From assembly GCA_017744355.1 (NCBI GenBank), contig JAGIBK010000003.1, forward strand, positions 242,547 through 306,546: 64,000 nucleotides of DNA. Reading direction: 5' to 3'. Positions within the stretch are counted from its first letter, which is position 1. The number at the start of each line of letters is the position of its first letter. The translations under genes were made by a program, and so were the position numbers. Under the pieces are notes generated by a model. It had not been told where the DNA came from and ran no database searches. It worked only from the letters and a program-made list of their open reading frames with translations. Of this stretch, positions 7,996 through 16,465 are shown one piece after another. This DNA comes from a bacterium (GTDB lineage Bacteria > Cyanobacteriota > Sericytochromatia > S15B-MN24 > UBA4093).

Positions 7996-9254
7996 GCGTG
8001 TTCCTCTCGTGCGGCCTCGCGGCCCGGAGCCTGACTTGCGATCGCAAAGGCGATCGCCGCCATGCCGAGGGCGGCGTCACCGAGCGACGCGATGCGGACG
8101 CGATCGTAGGGGGTGTGGGCGTACTTCTCCTCACCGGGAGCGTAGCCGATGGTCGGCACGCCGGCGATGGTGGCAACATACCCGCCCTCGGTCGAAAAGC
8201 ACCATTTGTCGAAGCGCGGCGCCTGGCCGACGGCCGTTAGGGCCGCGATGGAGGCGACGACCATGGGGTGCTTGTCGGAGGTCAGGAAAGGGGAGAGCAG
8301 TTTGGGGACTTGCTTGGTGACGCCGGTGTAGGCTTTCTCTTCCACCGTGCGGATCCGCACTTCGGCCTTGAAGTTGGGATCCTTCTCGGCCGCGCGGCTG
8401 ATGAGCGACTGGATCTGCATGACCACCGTATCCAGGGACTCGGTGGGCAGAAAGCGCCGATCGATCGAGGCGACGCAGCGGTCCGGGATGATCGAGAAGC
8501 GCGCCGGCGCGCATTCGAGGTTCGTCAGGGCCACGGTGCTCTTCTCGAGGAAGGGGTGGCTCGGAAGGGTCTGGGAGAGGGCCTGCAGGTCCTCGACGAT
8601 CCCCGCCATCTTGTAGGCGGCGTTGACGCCGAGGCCGGGCACGGCCGCATGCGCGGTCCGGCCGATGGTCATCAGCTCGAGCTCGAGGCGACCCCGCTGG
8701 CCCAAGTAGAGATCGAGCCCCGTCGGATCGCCCATGACGGCGAGCGCCGGCTTCGAGAGGCCCATTGCAGGCAGGGTGACGTCGAAGAGGTGCCCCACCC
8801 CGAAAGCCTCGGCCTGCTCGGCCATCACCACCCCGGCGACGACCACGTCCCCCGAGAGGGGAGCCGCCAGGGCGCGCAGGGCCGCGGCACCGAAGACCTG
8901 AGAGGCGATCGCCCCCTTGGAGTCGGCAGCCCCGAGGCCCAAGAGGTAGCCGTCCGCTTCGACGGGCTCGCACGGGGGGTGGGCCCAGCGCTCGAGCTCG
9001 GCCGGCTCGCCCGTGTCCAGGTGCGAGCAGAAGAGCACGCTCGGCCCCGTGTTCGCGCCGCGGATCACGCCGACCACGTTGCCCACCTCGTCGATCCGGA
9101 CGTCGTCGAAGCCCTGGGCGCGCATGGCCTCGGCCACGAGCGACGCGACGGCCCCCTCGCCGCCCGAGGGCGACGGGGTGCGGATCAGCTCGGAGGCGAA
9201 GCGCTGGAGGTCGGCGCGGTGGCGCTCGACGTGTTCAGCAAGGCGCTGGTACAT
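7992..9254 (-). CDS. M20-family metallohydrolase (YgeY-like)
   Basis: A 420-residue member of the M20 peptidase/deacylase family. FCSHLDTGE holds the first metal histidine and the aspartate, GLGAADSKG the bridging aspartate, MAEQAEAFG replaces the usual E-E general-base region, and KYAHTPYDRV is the C-terminal metal histidine. The segment FDKWCFSTEGGYVA is typical of the YgeY subgroup (hydrolases linked to selenium or purine metabolism in enterobacteria), but substrate is not known. The start is the ATG at 9254; sequence upstream is promoter and leader. It is the first gene of the operon with the kinase and Fur-type regulator. Confidence 0.8.
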   Translation of the reverse strand: MYQRLAEHVERHRADLQRFASELIRTPSPSGGEGAVASLVAEAMRAQGFDDVRIDEVGNVVGVIRGANTGPSVLFCSHLDTGEPAELERWAHPPCEPVEADGYLLGLGAADSKGAIASQVFGAAALRALAAPLSGDVVVAGVVMAEQAEAFGVGHLFDVTLPAMGLSKPALAVMGDPTGLDLYLGQRGRLELELMTIGRTAHAAVPGLGVNAAYKMAGIVEDLQALSQTLPSHPFLEKSTVALTNLECAPARFSIIPDRCVASIDRRFLPTESLDTVVMQIQSLISRAAEKDPNFKAEVRIRTVEEKAYTGVTKQVPKLLSPFLTSDKHPMVVASIAALTAVGQAPRFDKWCFSTEGGYVATIAGVPTIGYAPGEEKYAHTPYDRVRIASLGDAALGMAAIAFAIASQAPGREAAREEHA

Positions 9255-9329
9255 CGTTCGGGGGTCCGTCTCAAAGGGGTGAAACAGCGGCAAAAGGGCG
9301 CGGTACGGGCGTCGGCGCCCGAGATGCGC

Positions 9330-9358
9330 AGTATACCATCGCCCTCCATGCCAAGCAA
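9330..9358 (-). promoter_or_regulatory. Sigma-70 promoter for the M20-kinase-fur operon
   Basis: On the minus strand TTGCTT (9353-9358) and TATACT (9330-9335) are separated by exactly 17 bp. Transcription would start about 70 bp before the M20 ATG. It is back to back with the infC promoter, 20 bp away. Confidence 0.65.
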
Positions 9359-9377
9359 GAAACGCGGGCGGATCCTG

Positions 9378-9407
9378 TTGACTCCGCCTACTCAAGGAGG
9401 CTATAGT
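9378..9407 (+). promoter_or_regulatory. Sigma-70 promoter for infC-rpmI-rplT
   Basis: TTGACT (9378-9383) and TATAGT (9402-9407) with an 18-bp spacer. It predicts a leader of about 200 nt before the infC start. Confidence 0.75.
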
Positions 9408-9564
9408 AAGGAAGTTACAGCGCGTCGCTGAGTAATTCAGGGCGCGAATGGTTCAACAACACGGCGAAAGCAGAAGCGCACCTTCTCACCCCGCGGCATT
9501 GCCAGCGAGGTAGCCGGAAAGAATCTCGCCGCCGGGCCTGGCCCGCGCCGCGAATCTTCCGACG

Positions 9565-9599
9565 AGGGCAGGTGAGTACACCTGCCTTTCTCCGTTTTT
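9565..9599 (+). terminator. Leader hairpin with U-tract upstream of infC (candidate attenuator)
   Basis: GGCAGGTG (9567-9574) pairs with CACCTGCC (9579-9586) around AGTA. Two more weak pairs extend the base, and TTTCTCCGTTTTT follows. It has the shape of an intrinsic terminator but sits inside the leader, 29 bp before the infC start codon. This is where L20-responsive attenuators occur in other phyla. Regulation is inferred from position only. Confidence 0.5.
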
Positions 9600-9614
9600 G
9601 AGGAGGAAACGACC

Positions 9615-10139
9615 ATTCTGAGGGAACGAGACACCACCCTGATCAACGACCGGATCCGCGCCCGTGAGGTCCGGACCATCGGCGACGACGGATCCCAGCT
9701 CGGCATCTTGCCGACGCGCGAGGCCCTCCGGATCGCGCAGGAGAAGGGGCTCGACCTGGTAATGGTGGCCGCCGACGCCGCTCCGCCGGTCTGCAAAATC
9801 ATGGACTACGGGCGGCACAAGTTCGAAACCGAGAAGAAAGCCAAGGAAGCCCGCAAGAAGCAGCACGTCGTCAGCATCAAGGAGCTGACGGTCAGCTACA
9901 AGATCGGTCAGCACGACTACGACGTGCGCCTGCGGGCCATCCAGAAGTTCATCGCCGACAACGACAAGGTCAAGGTGACGGTGCGCTTCCGGGGCCGCGA
10001 AATGCAGCACACCGAGCTCGGCGCGCAGCTCCTCAACAAGTTCGCCAACGACGTCAAGGATATCGCCGTCGTCGAACGCGAGCCCAAGCAGGAAGGCCGC
10101 ACCCTCTTCCTCATTCTGGCCCCCAAGAAGGAGAAGTAA
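9615..10139 (+). CDS. infC: Translation initiation factor IF-3 (AUU start)
   Basis: A 174-residue IF-3, which binds the 30S subunit, checks the start codon-initiator tRNA pairing and prevents premature 70S assembly. The N-domain begins DTTLINDRIRAREVR and the C-domain contains SYKIGQHDYDVR and VKVTVRFRGREM. The full N-domain is reached only by starting at ATT (9615-9617), which lies 8 bp after a perfect AGGAGG (9601-9606). The first ordinary start, TTG at 9708, would remove 31 residues. An AUU start is the known basis of IF-3 autoregulation in enterobacteria. First gene of infC-rpmI-rplT. Confidence 0.93.
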   Translation: MLRERDTTLINDRIRAREVRTIGDDGSQLGILPTREALRIAQEKGLDLVMVAADAAPPVCKIMDYGRHKFETEKKAKEARKKQHVVSIKELTVSYKIGQHDYDVRLRAIQKFIADNDKVKVTVRFRGREMQHTELGAQLLNKFANDVKDIAVVEREPKQEGRTLFLILAPKKEK

Positions 10140-10144
10140 ATCCC

Positions 10145-10354
10145 ATGCCCAAGATGAAGACCCACAAGTCCTCGGCCAAGCGGTTCCGAGTGACGGGGAC
10201 CGGCAAAGTGATCCGCCGCAAGGCTTTCCGCAAGCACCTGATCGTCGGCAAGGACGGCAGCCGCCTGCGCCGGATCAGCGGCGAGGCCATCGTGAGCAAA
10301 GAGGACGCCCAGCGCGTCAAGGAAGCGCTGCCTTATCCGCAGTACCTCCGCTAG
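10145..10354 (+). CDS. rpmI: 50S ribosomal protein L35
   Basis: A 69-residue basic protein starting MPKMKTHKSSAKRFR, the L35 signature. It is a structural part of the large subunit. It starts 5 bp after infC, and its ribosome site (AAGGAG) lies inside the last infC codons, so the two are translationally coupled. Length is close to the family norm of 64-70. Confidence 0.97.
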   Translation: MPKMKTHKSSAKRFRVTGTGKVIRRKAFRKHLIVGKDGSRLRRISGEAIVSKEDAQRVKEALPYPQYLR

Positions 10355-10388
10355 GATCGGCCCTCGTCTACTAAGGAGTTAAACGAAC

Positions 10389-10748
10389 ATGCCTCGCGTC
10401 AAACGCGGTAACATCAACCGCAACCGCCATAAGAAGGTTTTCAAGCTCACCAAGGGCTTCCGTGGGTCGACCCGTAAGATCTTCCGCGCCGCCAACCAGG
10501 CGATGATGAAGGCCCTCCGGTACATGTACAAGCACCGCCGGACCCGCAAGCGGGACTTCCGTCGGCTGTGGATCACCCGCATCAACGCGGCGGCCCGCAT
10601 CAACGGCCTGAGCTACTCGCAGCTCATCAACGGCCTCAAGAAGGCCCAGGTCGAGGTCAACCGCAAGATCCTCGCGGACCTCGCCGTCAACGACGCCGAC
10701 GCCTTCGCGCACCTGGCCACCATGGCCAAGTCCAAGCTCTCGGCCTAA
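10389..10748 (+). CDS. rplT: 50S ribosomal protein L20
   Basis: A 119-residue L20 (MPRVKRGN start; [20 protein letters not shown]). It binds 23S rRNA early in 50S assembly and in some phyla represses its own operon by binding the leader. AAGGAG precedes the ATG. Last gene of the operon; a strong terminator follows. Confidence 0.97.
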   Translation: MPRVKRGNINRNRHKKVFKLTKGFRGSTRKIFRAANQAMMKALRYMYKHRRTRKRDFRRLWITRINAAARINGLSYSQLINGLKKAQVEVNRKILADLAVNDADAFAHLATMAKSKLSA

Positions 10749-10760
10749 GCCAAAGGCTTC

Positions 10761-10794
10761 GAAGGGGCCCCCGAAAGGGGGTCCCTTCTTTTTT
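10761..10794 (+). terminator. Intrinsic terminator of infC-rpmI-rplT
   Basis: GAAGGGGCCCCC pairs with GGGGGTCCCTTC (one G-T) around GAAA, followed by TTTTTT. It begins 12 bp after the rplT stop and runs into the 3' end of the convergent glycosyltransferase gene. Confidence 0.85.
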
Positions 10795-12016
10795 ATGCCG
10801 GCGGCTCGTCGGTCGAGCCGTGGGGCGTCCGGACCCATGGAATCCGGCGGCGGCCCATCGCCTGCCAGCAAGCCCCCCACAGCACCCGGATGAAGCGCGG
10901 CGAGGCCATGAGTGACTTCCACTCGGCCGGATTCACCCCCGCGATCACGAGGCCCGAGGCCACGTGCAGGCCGAAGAGTCCCATCCCCCCGAGCCACCAC
11001 GGCCAAGGGAGCACCCCCGGCACCCCGACCGCCCCGGCCAGGAGCCCCAGCCCAAGCAGCACCACCAGCACCGAGCGCGGCAGAGAGGTCGCGACGAAGC
11101 CCAGGCCCTCGAAGGCCTCGCGCCGCCCGTTCATCGCCCCCCACACCAGCCCCGGCAGGTGCCGCGCGAAGAGGCGCAGCTTGCCCTGGATCCAGCGCGA
11201 TCGCTGGCGGGCCATGGCCTCGAAGTCGTGGATCTTCTCGTCGAAGACCGTGGCCCCCGGCGCCGAGCGGATCGCCACCCCCCAGCCCAAGAGCCGCAAC
11301 TGGTACTCGCAGTCCTCGACCTGGGTGGTGGTCGAAGCGATCAGACGCTCGAAGACCCGCCGCTCGTAAGCGACCCCCGAGCCGGAGAGGCTGGTCGAGA
11401 ATCCCCACCAGCTGAGCCCTGCGGCCACCACCCGGTGGTGCAGGGCCTCGGCGAGGCCGTCCAGGGCGCTGGCGGCGCTGTGCTGGGGGTTCTTGGCGAT
11501 CCGCTGCCCCTGCACCACCTTGGCGCCGCTCGCGAGCGCCCGCCCCATTTCGGCCAAGAAGTCCGGCGCCACCTCGTTATCGGCGTCGAGCACCACCACC
11601 GCGTCGAAGCCTTCGCGGGCCTCCCCCAGGCGCTCCCAGAGCCAGGCGAGTGCTGCCCCCTTGGAGGGGGTGCCATCCTCGCGCTCGAAGACCGTGGCCC
11701 CGGCCGCGCGCGCCAGGCCGGCGGTGGCGTCCGCGCAGCGATCGGCCACCACCCACGTCGCGACGCGCTCGGCGGGGTACTCCTGCTCGCGCAGGCGCGA
11801 GAGGCAGGCGCCGATCACCGCGGCCTCGTCGTGAGCGGCGACGAGCACCGCCAGGCGTGGCCAGGCCCCGTCGGGCACGGGATAGCCCGGGCGCGGGAAG
11901 CGGCGCGAGAGCCAGGCCCCCACCGTGACGAAGGCCAGATGGAAGATGTTGAGGGCCAGGACACCCTGGAGAAAAGCCGCCAACAGGCACCAGGCGGCGA
12001 CGAGGCATTCAAGCAT
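10793..12016 (-). CDS. Family 2 membrane glycosyltransferase
   Basis: A 407-residue processive-type GT2. Residues 1-40 form an N-terminal membrane segment. The GT-A domain follows, with LVAAHDEAA, the D-x-D metal site VLDADN, an acceptor-side ED (TQVEDCEYQ) and the Q-x-x-R-W motif (RQRSRWIQGK). Three or so membrane helices close the protein (VLVVLLGLGLLAG and later). It should add sugars from nucleotide donors to a glycan or lipid at the inner membrane. The ATG at 12016 has GAGGTG upstream. It lies 8 bp after the GT4 gene, as one operon; together they suggest polysaccharide or glycolipid synthesis. The open frame continues far upstream of 12016 but overlaps the GT4 gene and is not coding. Confidence 0.85.
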   Translation of the reverse strand: MLECLVAAWCLLAAFLQGVLALNIFHLAFVTVGAWLSRRFPRPGYPVPDGAWPRLAVLVAAHDEAAVIGACLSRLREQEYPAERVATWVVADRCADATAGLARAAGATVFEREDGTPSKGAALAWLWERLGEAREGFDAVVVLDADNEVAPDFLAEMGRALASGAKVVQGQRIAKNPQHSAASALDGLAEALHHRVVAAGLSWWGFSTSLSGSGVAYERRVFERLIASTTTQVEDCEYQLRLLGWGVAIRSAPGATVFDEKIHDFEAMARQRSRWIQGKLRLFARHLPGLVWGAMNGRREAFEGLGFVATSLPRSVLVVLLGLGLLAGAVGVPGVLPWPWWLGGMGLFGLHVASGLVIAGVNPAEWKSLMASPRFIRVLWGACWQAMGRRRIPWVRTPHGSTDEPPA

Positions 12017-12024
12017 GGCGCACC

Positions 12025-13191
12025 TCAGGCGATCGTCCCGGAACGAGGCGCGGCGACCTCGGCGTAGAGGGCCTCGATCGCCGCGATCATCCGGGAGAGG
12101 GGGTAGAGGGCGAGGACCCGCTCGCGACCGGCCGCCGCCAGTCGCGCGGCCAGGGCCGGGGTGCGGATCAAGGCCAAGATGGCCTCGGCCAAAGGCGCGA
12201 CCTCGCCCGGCGGCACCAAGAGGCCGCTCAGGCCGGGCTGGACGACCTCGAGCGAGCCGTCCACCGCGCTTGCGATCACGGGCACCCCGCAGGCCATGGC
12301 CTCCAAGAGGGCGATGGGGAGCCCCTCCCACAGGCTCGGCAAGACGAAGACGTCGGTGGCGGCGAGCAAAGCGGGCACGTCCGAGCGGCTGCCGAGCATC
12401 AAGAGGCGACCGCCCAGCCCCAGCCCCGCAGAGAGGGCCGCAAGGGCCACGCGGTCCTCCCCGTCCCCCACCAGCATGAAGCGGGTGGCCGGCTCGCGGG
12501 CGAGGACCTCGGCAGCCGCGCGCAAGAAGACCCCCTGAGCCTTCTGACGGGTCAGGCGCCCGAAGAGGCCAATCAAGGGCTCGCCCTCGGCGACCCCCAA
12601 GGCCTCGCGCATACGCGCGCGCGCCGCCGGGTCCGGACGAAAGCGGGCGGGGTCGATGCCGTTGGGGATCACCCGGCTGCGCTGGGGCGAGAGGATGCCG
12701 TGGGCGAGGCCCGAGCGCTGATCGGCGTGAGAAACGCAGACCACCTGACGGCTGAGGCGAGAGGCCACCGCCTCGCAAGAGCGGGCGGCGGTCTCGGCGA
12801 GGGCCGAGCCGCGCTGGTGGAAGCTCCAGCCGTGGACGGTGTAGAGGTGGGGCACCCCGCAGAGGGCGGCGGCCGGCGCCCCGCAGAGGGCCGCCCGGGT
12901 GCCGTGCGAGTGGATGAGGGCGACCTTCTCGCGGCGGGCCCTTTCGGCGATGGCCGCGATCGCCCGGGGATTGAGCCGGCTGGTCATGGGGATGCGGACG
13001 ACCGGGTGGCCGGCGGCCTCCAGGTGAGCGGCGAGGGGCCCATCGTCGGAGCAGGCGACGACGGGGGCGAACCGCCCAGGATCGAGGCCCTGGGCCAGGT
13101 CCCGCAGGTGGGTCGAGCCGCCCCCCACCGCCCCGGAAGCGAGCACCTCGAGGACCCTCAAGCGCCCCCCCGTCTTCGATCGCCCCCCCAC
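12025..13191 (-). CDS. Family 4 glycosyltransferase
   Basis: A 388-residue GT-B enzyme. The N-terminal half has VLASGAVGGGSTHLRDLAQ, typical of acceptor-binding Rossmann folds. The C-terminal half has GLFGRLTRQKA and the retaining E-x7-E motif in LPSLWEGLPIALLEAM, which holds the nucleotide-sugar donor. It is a cytoplasmic or peripheral enzyme that transfers a sugar with retention of configuration. The GTG at 13191 is the likely start (AAGGCGGTGAG just upstream). It is co-transcribed with the downstream GT2. Sugar and acceptor cannot be told from sequence. Confidence 0.85.
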   Translation of the reverse strand: MGGRSKTGGRLRVLEVLASGAVGGGSTHLRDLAQGLDPGRFAPVVACSDDGPLAAHLEAAGHPVVRIPMTSRLNPRAIAAIAERARREKVALIHSHGTRAALCGAPAAALCGVPHLYTVHGWSFHQRGSALAETAARSCEAVASRLSRQVVCVSHADQRSGLAHGILSPQRSRVIPNGIDPARFRPDPAARARMREALGVAEGEPLIGLFGRLTRQKAQGVFLRAAAEVLAREPATRFMLVGDGEDRVALAALSAGLGLGGRLLMLGSRSDVPALLAATDVFVLPSLWEGLPIALLEAMACGVPVIASAVDGSLEVVQPGLSGLLVPPGEVAPLAEAILALIRTPALAARLAAAGRERVLALYPLSRMIAAIEALYAEVAAPRSGTIA

Positions 13192-13315
13192 CGCTCACCG
13201 CCTTTCGGGATGGCCGCCCCGCGTGATCCGACGCTCCCGGTTGTAGCATCCCGGGCCCCCGGCGGGCTCGGCCGAAGTGGACGAGGCTTGTCGCGGGCCG
13301 AGACAAGCTCGTTCG

Positions 13316-13344
13316 TTGACTCGGGCATGGAGGGTCCCTAGACT
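13316..13344 (+). promoter_or_regulatory. Sigma-70 promoter upstream of the 82-residue ORF
   Basis: TTGACT (13316-13321), 17-bp spacer, TAGACT (13339-13344). It lies 28 bp before the ATG at 13372 and probably drives the small ORF and the debranching enzyme. Confidence 0.65.
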
Positions 13345-13371
13345 CGCACCAGGGCGGAAGGGGGTGACGGG

Positions 13372-13620
13372 ATGGCCAGAACCCACCAGTTCTCGGTCTG
13401 CTCGAAGGCCGAAGTCATGCTGCTCCTGGAGCTCGCCAGGGAGCATGAGCCCCACATCCACCTCTCCTTCCGCGAATACGGGGAGATCCTCCAGATCTAC
13501 CTCGAGACCGACAGCATCGAGTTGAGCGAGTACCTCAACTACATGCTCAAGCGCCTGCGCGAGCAGCAGCTGCGGATCGAGGCGAGCTTCCAGCGCCCCG
13601 GCGCGGGCGCCCCGCACTAA
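13372..13620 (+). CDS. Small conserved-looking protein of unknown function
   Basis: An 82-residue acidic protein with predicted helices (KAEVMLLLELAREHE, EYLNYMLKRLREQQLRIE) around a short beta stretch (LSFREYGEILQIYLETD). I do not recognise the family. It has a good promoter and AAGGGGGTGA before the ATG. It precedes the glycogen debranching gene by 56 bp and may be co-transcribed with it. No signal peptide, so probably cytoplasmic. Confidence 0.7.
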   Translation: MARTHQFSVCSKAEVMLLLELAREHEPHIHLSFREYGEILQIYLETDSIELSEYLNYMLKRLREQQLRIEASFQRPGAGAPH

Positions 13621-13676
13621 GAGCGTCCGGCATCCGCGTCGAACCGCCCGACGCCCTCGCGACGAAGAGGACCCCG

Positions 13677-15980
13677 ATGGCCCAAGCCGAGGACCCCAAG
13701 CAAGCAAGACCGCCCGAAGCGCCCCCCGAATCGACCACCATCGAGGTGGGCGGCGAGATCTACACGATCGATCGCGAGCTGAGCGCGGTGCTCGCGAGCG
13801 GCATCCCCGCCGTGCTCACGTCCTGCCGGCACGGCCGCGAGGTCATCAAGCAGGAGAACCTCTTCCTGGTCAGCGACATCGACGGCAACGTCTACCCCGG
13901 CTGCGGGTGCGGCATGGGCCTCTACGCCGCCGACACGCGCTTTCTGAGCGGGTGGATCTTCCAACTCGAGGACAAGGTGCCCAGCCTGCTGTCGAGCTCC
14001 AGCGAGCGCACCTACCTGTCCCAGATCGAGTTCATGAACCAGGTGCTCAAGTACCCCGACGGCCGCATGATCCCCCAGGAGACCGTGTACATCTCGAGCG
14101 ATCGCGCCATCGAGGACGTGGTCCGCGACCGGGTCAAGATCGTCAACTACAACCCCTTCTCGGCCGAGTTGACCTTCTCGCTGGAGTTCCGGGCCGACTA
14201 CGCCGACATGTTCGAGGTCCGTGGCATGCACCGCCAGCACCACGGCCTCTTCCTCCAGCCCAAGATCGAGGGGCACACCCTGATCCTGGCCTACATGGGC
14301 GAGGACAAGACCTTCCGCCAGACCCGGATCACCTTCGACGTCGCGGCGAGCGCCTTCCAGATCGAGCCGCTCGCCCCCGAACACGCCTCGGTCGGCGGGA
14401 TCGTGCGCTTCACCCTGCCCTGCCCCGGCCACGGGGCCGAGACGGTCTTCGCCTACACCGTCGAGACCCTGATCGCCGGCGAGGGGTCGCTCGCGGCCGA
14501 CAAGCGTGAGGAGAGCTTCGAGCGCTTCGTCGAGCGACTGGACGTCGCCTCCAAGCGCAAGGTCTCGGGCTGCACCCGGCTCATCACCAGCAACGCCATC
14601 TACAACCTGATCCTCTCGCGCAGCGAGCGCGACATCGCGGCCCTCTCGACCATGTATCCGACCGGGCCATACCTCGCGGCCGGCATCCCCTGGTACACCG
14701 CCCCCTTCGGCCGGGACGGGATCCTGACCGCCTTCCAGTCCCTGATGCTCAGGCCCGACCTGGCCTACGGCACCCTGCGCTACCTGGCGGCCCACCAGGC
14801 CCGCGAGGACGAGAGCTTCCGCGACGCGGAGCCCGGCAAGATCCTGCACGAGCTGAGGGTGGGCGAGCTCGCCCGGCTCGGCCAGATCCCCCAGACCCCT
14901 TACTACGGCTCGGTGGACTCCACCCCCCTCTTCCTCATCCTGCTCTCCGAGACCTACCGCTGGACGGGTGATCTGGACCTGGTGCGGGAGCTGTGGGACG
15001 CGGTCGAGGCCGCCCTCATGTGGATCGAGGTGTACGGGGACCTGGACGGGGACGGCTTCGTCGAATACGAGCGGCGCTCGCCCTTGGGCCTCGTGGTCCA
15101 GGGCTGGAAGGACTCGGTCAACTCGGTGATTAGGCCCGACGCGACGCTGGCCACCGGACCGATCGCCCTGGCCGAGGTCCAGGGCTACGTCTACGACGCC
15201 AAGAAGCGGATCGCCCAGCTCTGCTACACCCTCGACCTGCGGATCCTCGGCGATCGCCTCAACCGAGAGGCCGACGAGCTCAAGGAAGCCTTCAACCACG
15301 CCTTCTGGTCGGAGGAGGACGGCTTCTACGTGCTCGCCCTCGACGGCGACAAGAAGCAGGTCCGCACCCCCACCTCCAACCCCTGCCACGGCCTGTGGAG
15401 CGGGCTCATCCCCGAAGAGCGCATCCCCGGCATGGTCCAGTTCATGATGGGCAAGGGCATGTACTCCGGCTGGGGGATCCGCACGCTCTCGGCCGATAGC
15501 CCGGTCTACAACCCCATGAGCTACCACAACGGGACCGTCTGGCCCCACGACAACAGCCTGATCGCCCTCGGCCTCGCCCAGCACGGCTACAAGCAGGAGG
15601 TCCTGGTCCTGCTCGATTCCCTCTACCAGGCCTCCCTGCACTTCCCCTACTACCGCTTGCCCGAGCTGTTCTGCGGCTTCCCCAAGGAAGGGGATCTGGA
15701 TCGCCCCGTGCCCTACCCGGTGGCGTGCAGCCCGCAGGCCTGGGCGGCGGGCACCATCTTCCTGCTGTTGCAGAGCGCGCTCGGCATCGTGCCGGACGCG
15801 GCGGGCAACGCCCTGCGCATCGTCCAGCCGCAGCTGCCCACCTGGCTCGAGGAGGTGCGGATCGACGGGCTGCGCATCGGCCAGTCCAAGCTCGACCTCC
15901 AGTTCATGCAGTACAGCGGGATCACCACCGCCCGCGTGCTCTCCAAAGAGGGACGGGTCAAGGTCCTGATCGAGGGCTGA
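13677..15980 (+). CDS. Glycogen debranching enzyme (amylo-alpha-1,6-glucosidase)
   Basis: A 767-residue enzyme of the amylo-1,6-glucosidase family. The N-terminal third (about 35-290) matches the glycogen-debranching N-domain: ENLFLVSDIDGNV, GLYAADTRFLSGW. The C-terminal (alpha/alpha)6 barrel carries the catalytic region: GIPWYTAPFGRDGI, YYGSVDSTPLFL, GFVEYERRS, WKDSVNS and YNPMSYHNGTVWPHDN. The acidic residues in these motifs hydrolyse alpha-1,6 branch glucose of glycogen or limit dextrin in the cytoplasm. The family is common in cyanobacteria and many other phyla. The ATG at 13677 has GAAGAGGA upstream. No glycogen synthase or phosphorylase is in the window. Confidence 0.9.
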   Translation: MAQAEDPKQARPPEAPPESTTIEVGGEIYTIDRELSAVLASGIPAVLTSCRHGREVIKQENLFLVSDIDGNVYPGCGCGMGLYAADTRFLSGWIFQLEDKVPSLLSSSSERTYLSQIEFMNQVLKYPDGRMIPQETVYISSDRAIEDVVRDRVKIVNYNPFSAELTFSLEFRADYADMFEVRGMHRQHHGLFLQPKIEGHTLILAYMGEDKTFRQTRITFDVAASAFQIEPLAPEHASVGGIVRFTLPCPGHGAETVFAYTVETLIAGEGSLAADKREESFERFVERLDVASKRKVSGCTRLITSNAIYNLILSRSERDIAALSTMYPTGPYLAAGIPWYTAPFGRDGILTAFQSLMLRPDLAYGTLRYLAAHQAREDESFRDAEPGKILHELRVGELARLGQIPQTPYYGSVDSTPLFLILLSETYRWTGDLDLVRELWDAVEAALMWIEVYGDLDGDGFVEYERRSPLGLVVQGWKDSVNSVIRPDATLATGPIALAEVQGYVYDAKKRIAQLCYTLDLRILGDRLNREADELKEAFNHAFWSEEDGFYVLALDGDKKQVRTPTSNPCHGLWSGLIPEERIPGMVQFMMGKGMYSGWGIRTLSADSPVYNPMSYHNGTVWPHDNSLIALGLAQHGYKQEVLVLLDSLYQASLHFPYYRLPELFCGFPKEGDLDRPVPYPVACSPQAWAAGTIFLLLQSALGIVPDAAGNALRIVQPQLPTWLEEVRIDGLRIGQSKLDLQFMQYSGITTARVLSKEGRVKVLIEG

Positions 15981-16062
15981 GGCCGCAAGCAGCAGACTGG
16001 CGCCGACAAGACATGGTACACTGGACCCGCACCGCGCTTATGCAGCCAAAGGAGAAGCCCAC

Positions 16063-16329
16063 GTGGACGCGAACAACTTTCGAACCCTTGGGGAATGCGA
16101 GTTCGGCACGGTCTGGTTCGTCGAGAACGAGGGCAAGGTCGTGGTCAACGCTTACCAGGCTGCGCTCTACTTCAGCCTCGAGGACTTCGCCTCCTTCGCC
16201 AAGATGATCACCGAAGCCGATAAGCGCTTCCAAGGGGCCCTCAAGCCTGCGCCCCAGGCTCCGGCTCCCGCCCCGGGCGGCAAGATTCGCCAGTTCCGGC
16301 CGGCCCAATCCACCCCGGACAACGACTAA
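16063..16329 (+). CDS. Small unknown protein
   Basis: An 88-residue protein with a GTG start 8 bp after AAAGGAGAAG. Residues 1-60 look like a small mixed alpha/beta fold (GECEFGTVWFVENEGKVVVN, YFSLEDFASFAKMI). Residues 60-88 are a Pro/Ala-rich flexible tail. I do not recognise a family. It lies alone between the debranching gene and a clear terminator. Confidence 0.65.
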   Translation: MDANNFRTLGECEFGTVWFVENEGKVVVNAYQAALYFSLEDFASFAKMITEADKRFQGALKPAPQAPAPAPGGKIRQFRPAQSTPDND

Positions 16330-16389
16330 GCGGGGGTTTCGGCGCCCCCGCGCCCCGAGATCTTCGTCGTTTTGCCCGAAGGCCCCACG

Positions 16390-16423
16390 CCTCTCCCTGA
16401 CTAGCATAGGGGGAGGTTTTTTT
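16390..16423 (+). terminator. Intrinsic terminator
   Basis: CCTCTCCCT pairs with AGGGGGAGG (one T-G) around GACTAGCAT, followed by seven T. It separates the 88-residue ORF from the BON gene. Confidence 0.85.
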
Positions 16424-16465
16424 GCGTGGTGCACCTTGTAAAGCCTGAAATGAGGAGGGATCGGC

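Noticed and set aside
12017..13306. N-terminal extension of the GT2 frame across the GT4 gene
   Set aside because: The extension overlaps the whole GT4 gene in another frame and is Arg/Pro/Gly rich. The GT2 homology starts at 12016 with a ribosome site.
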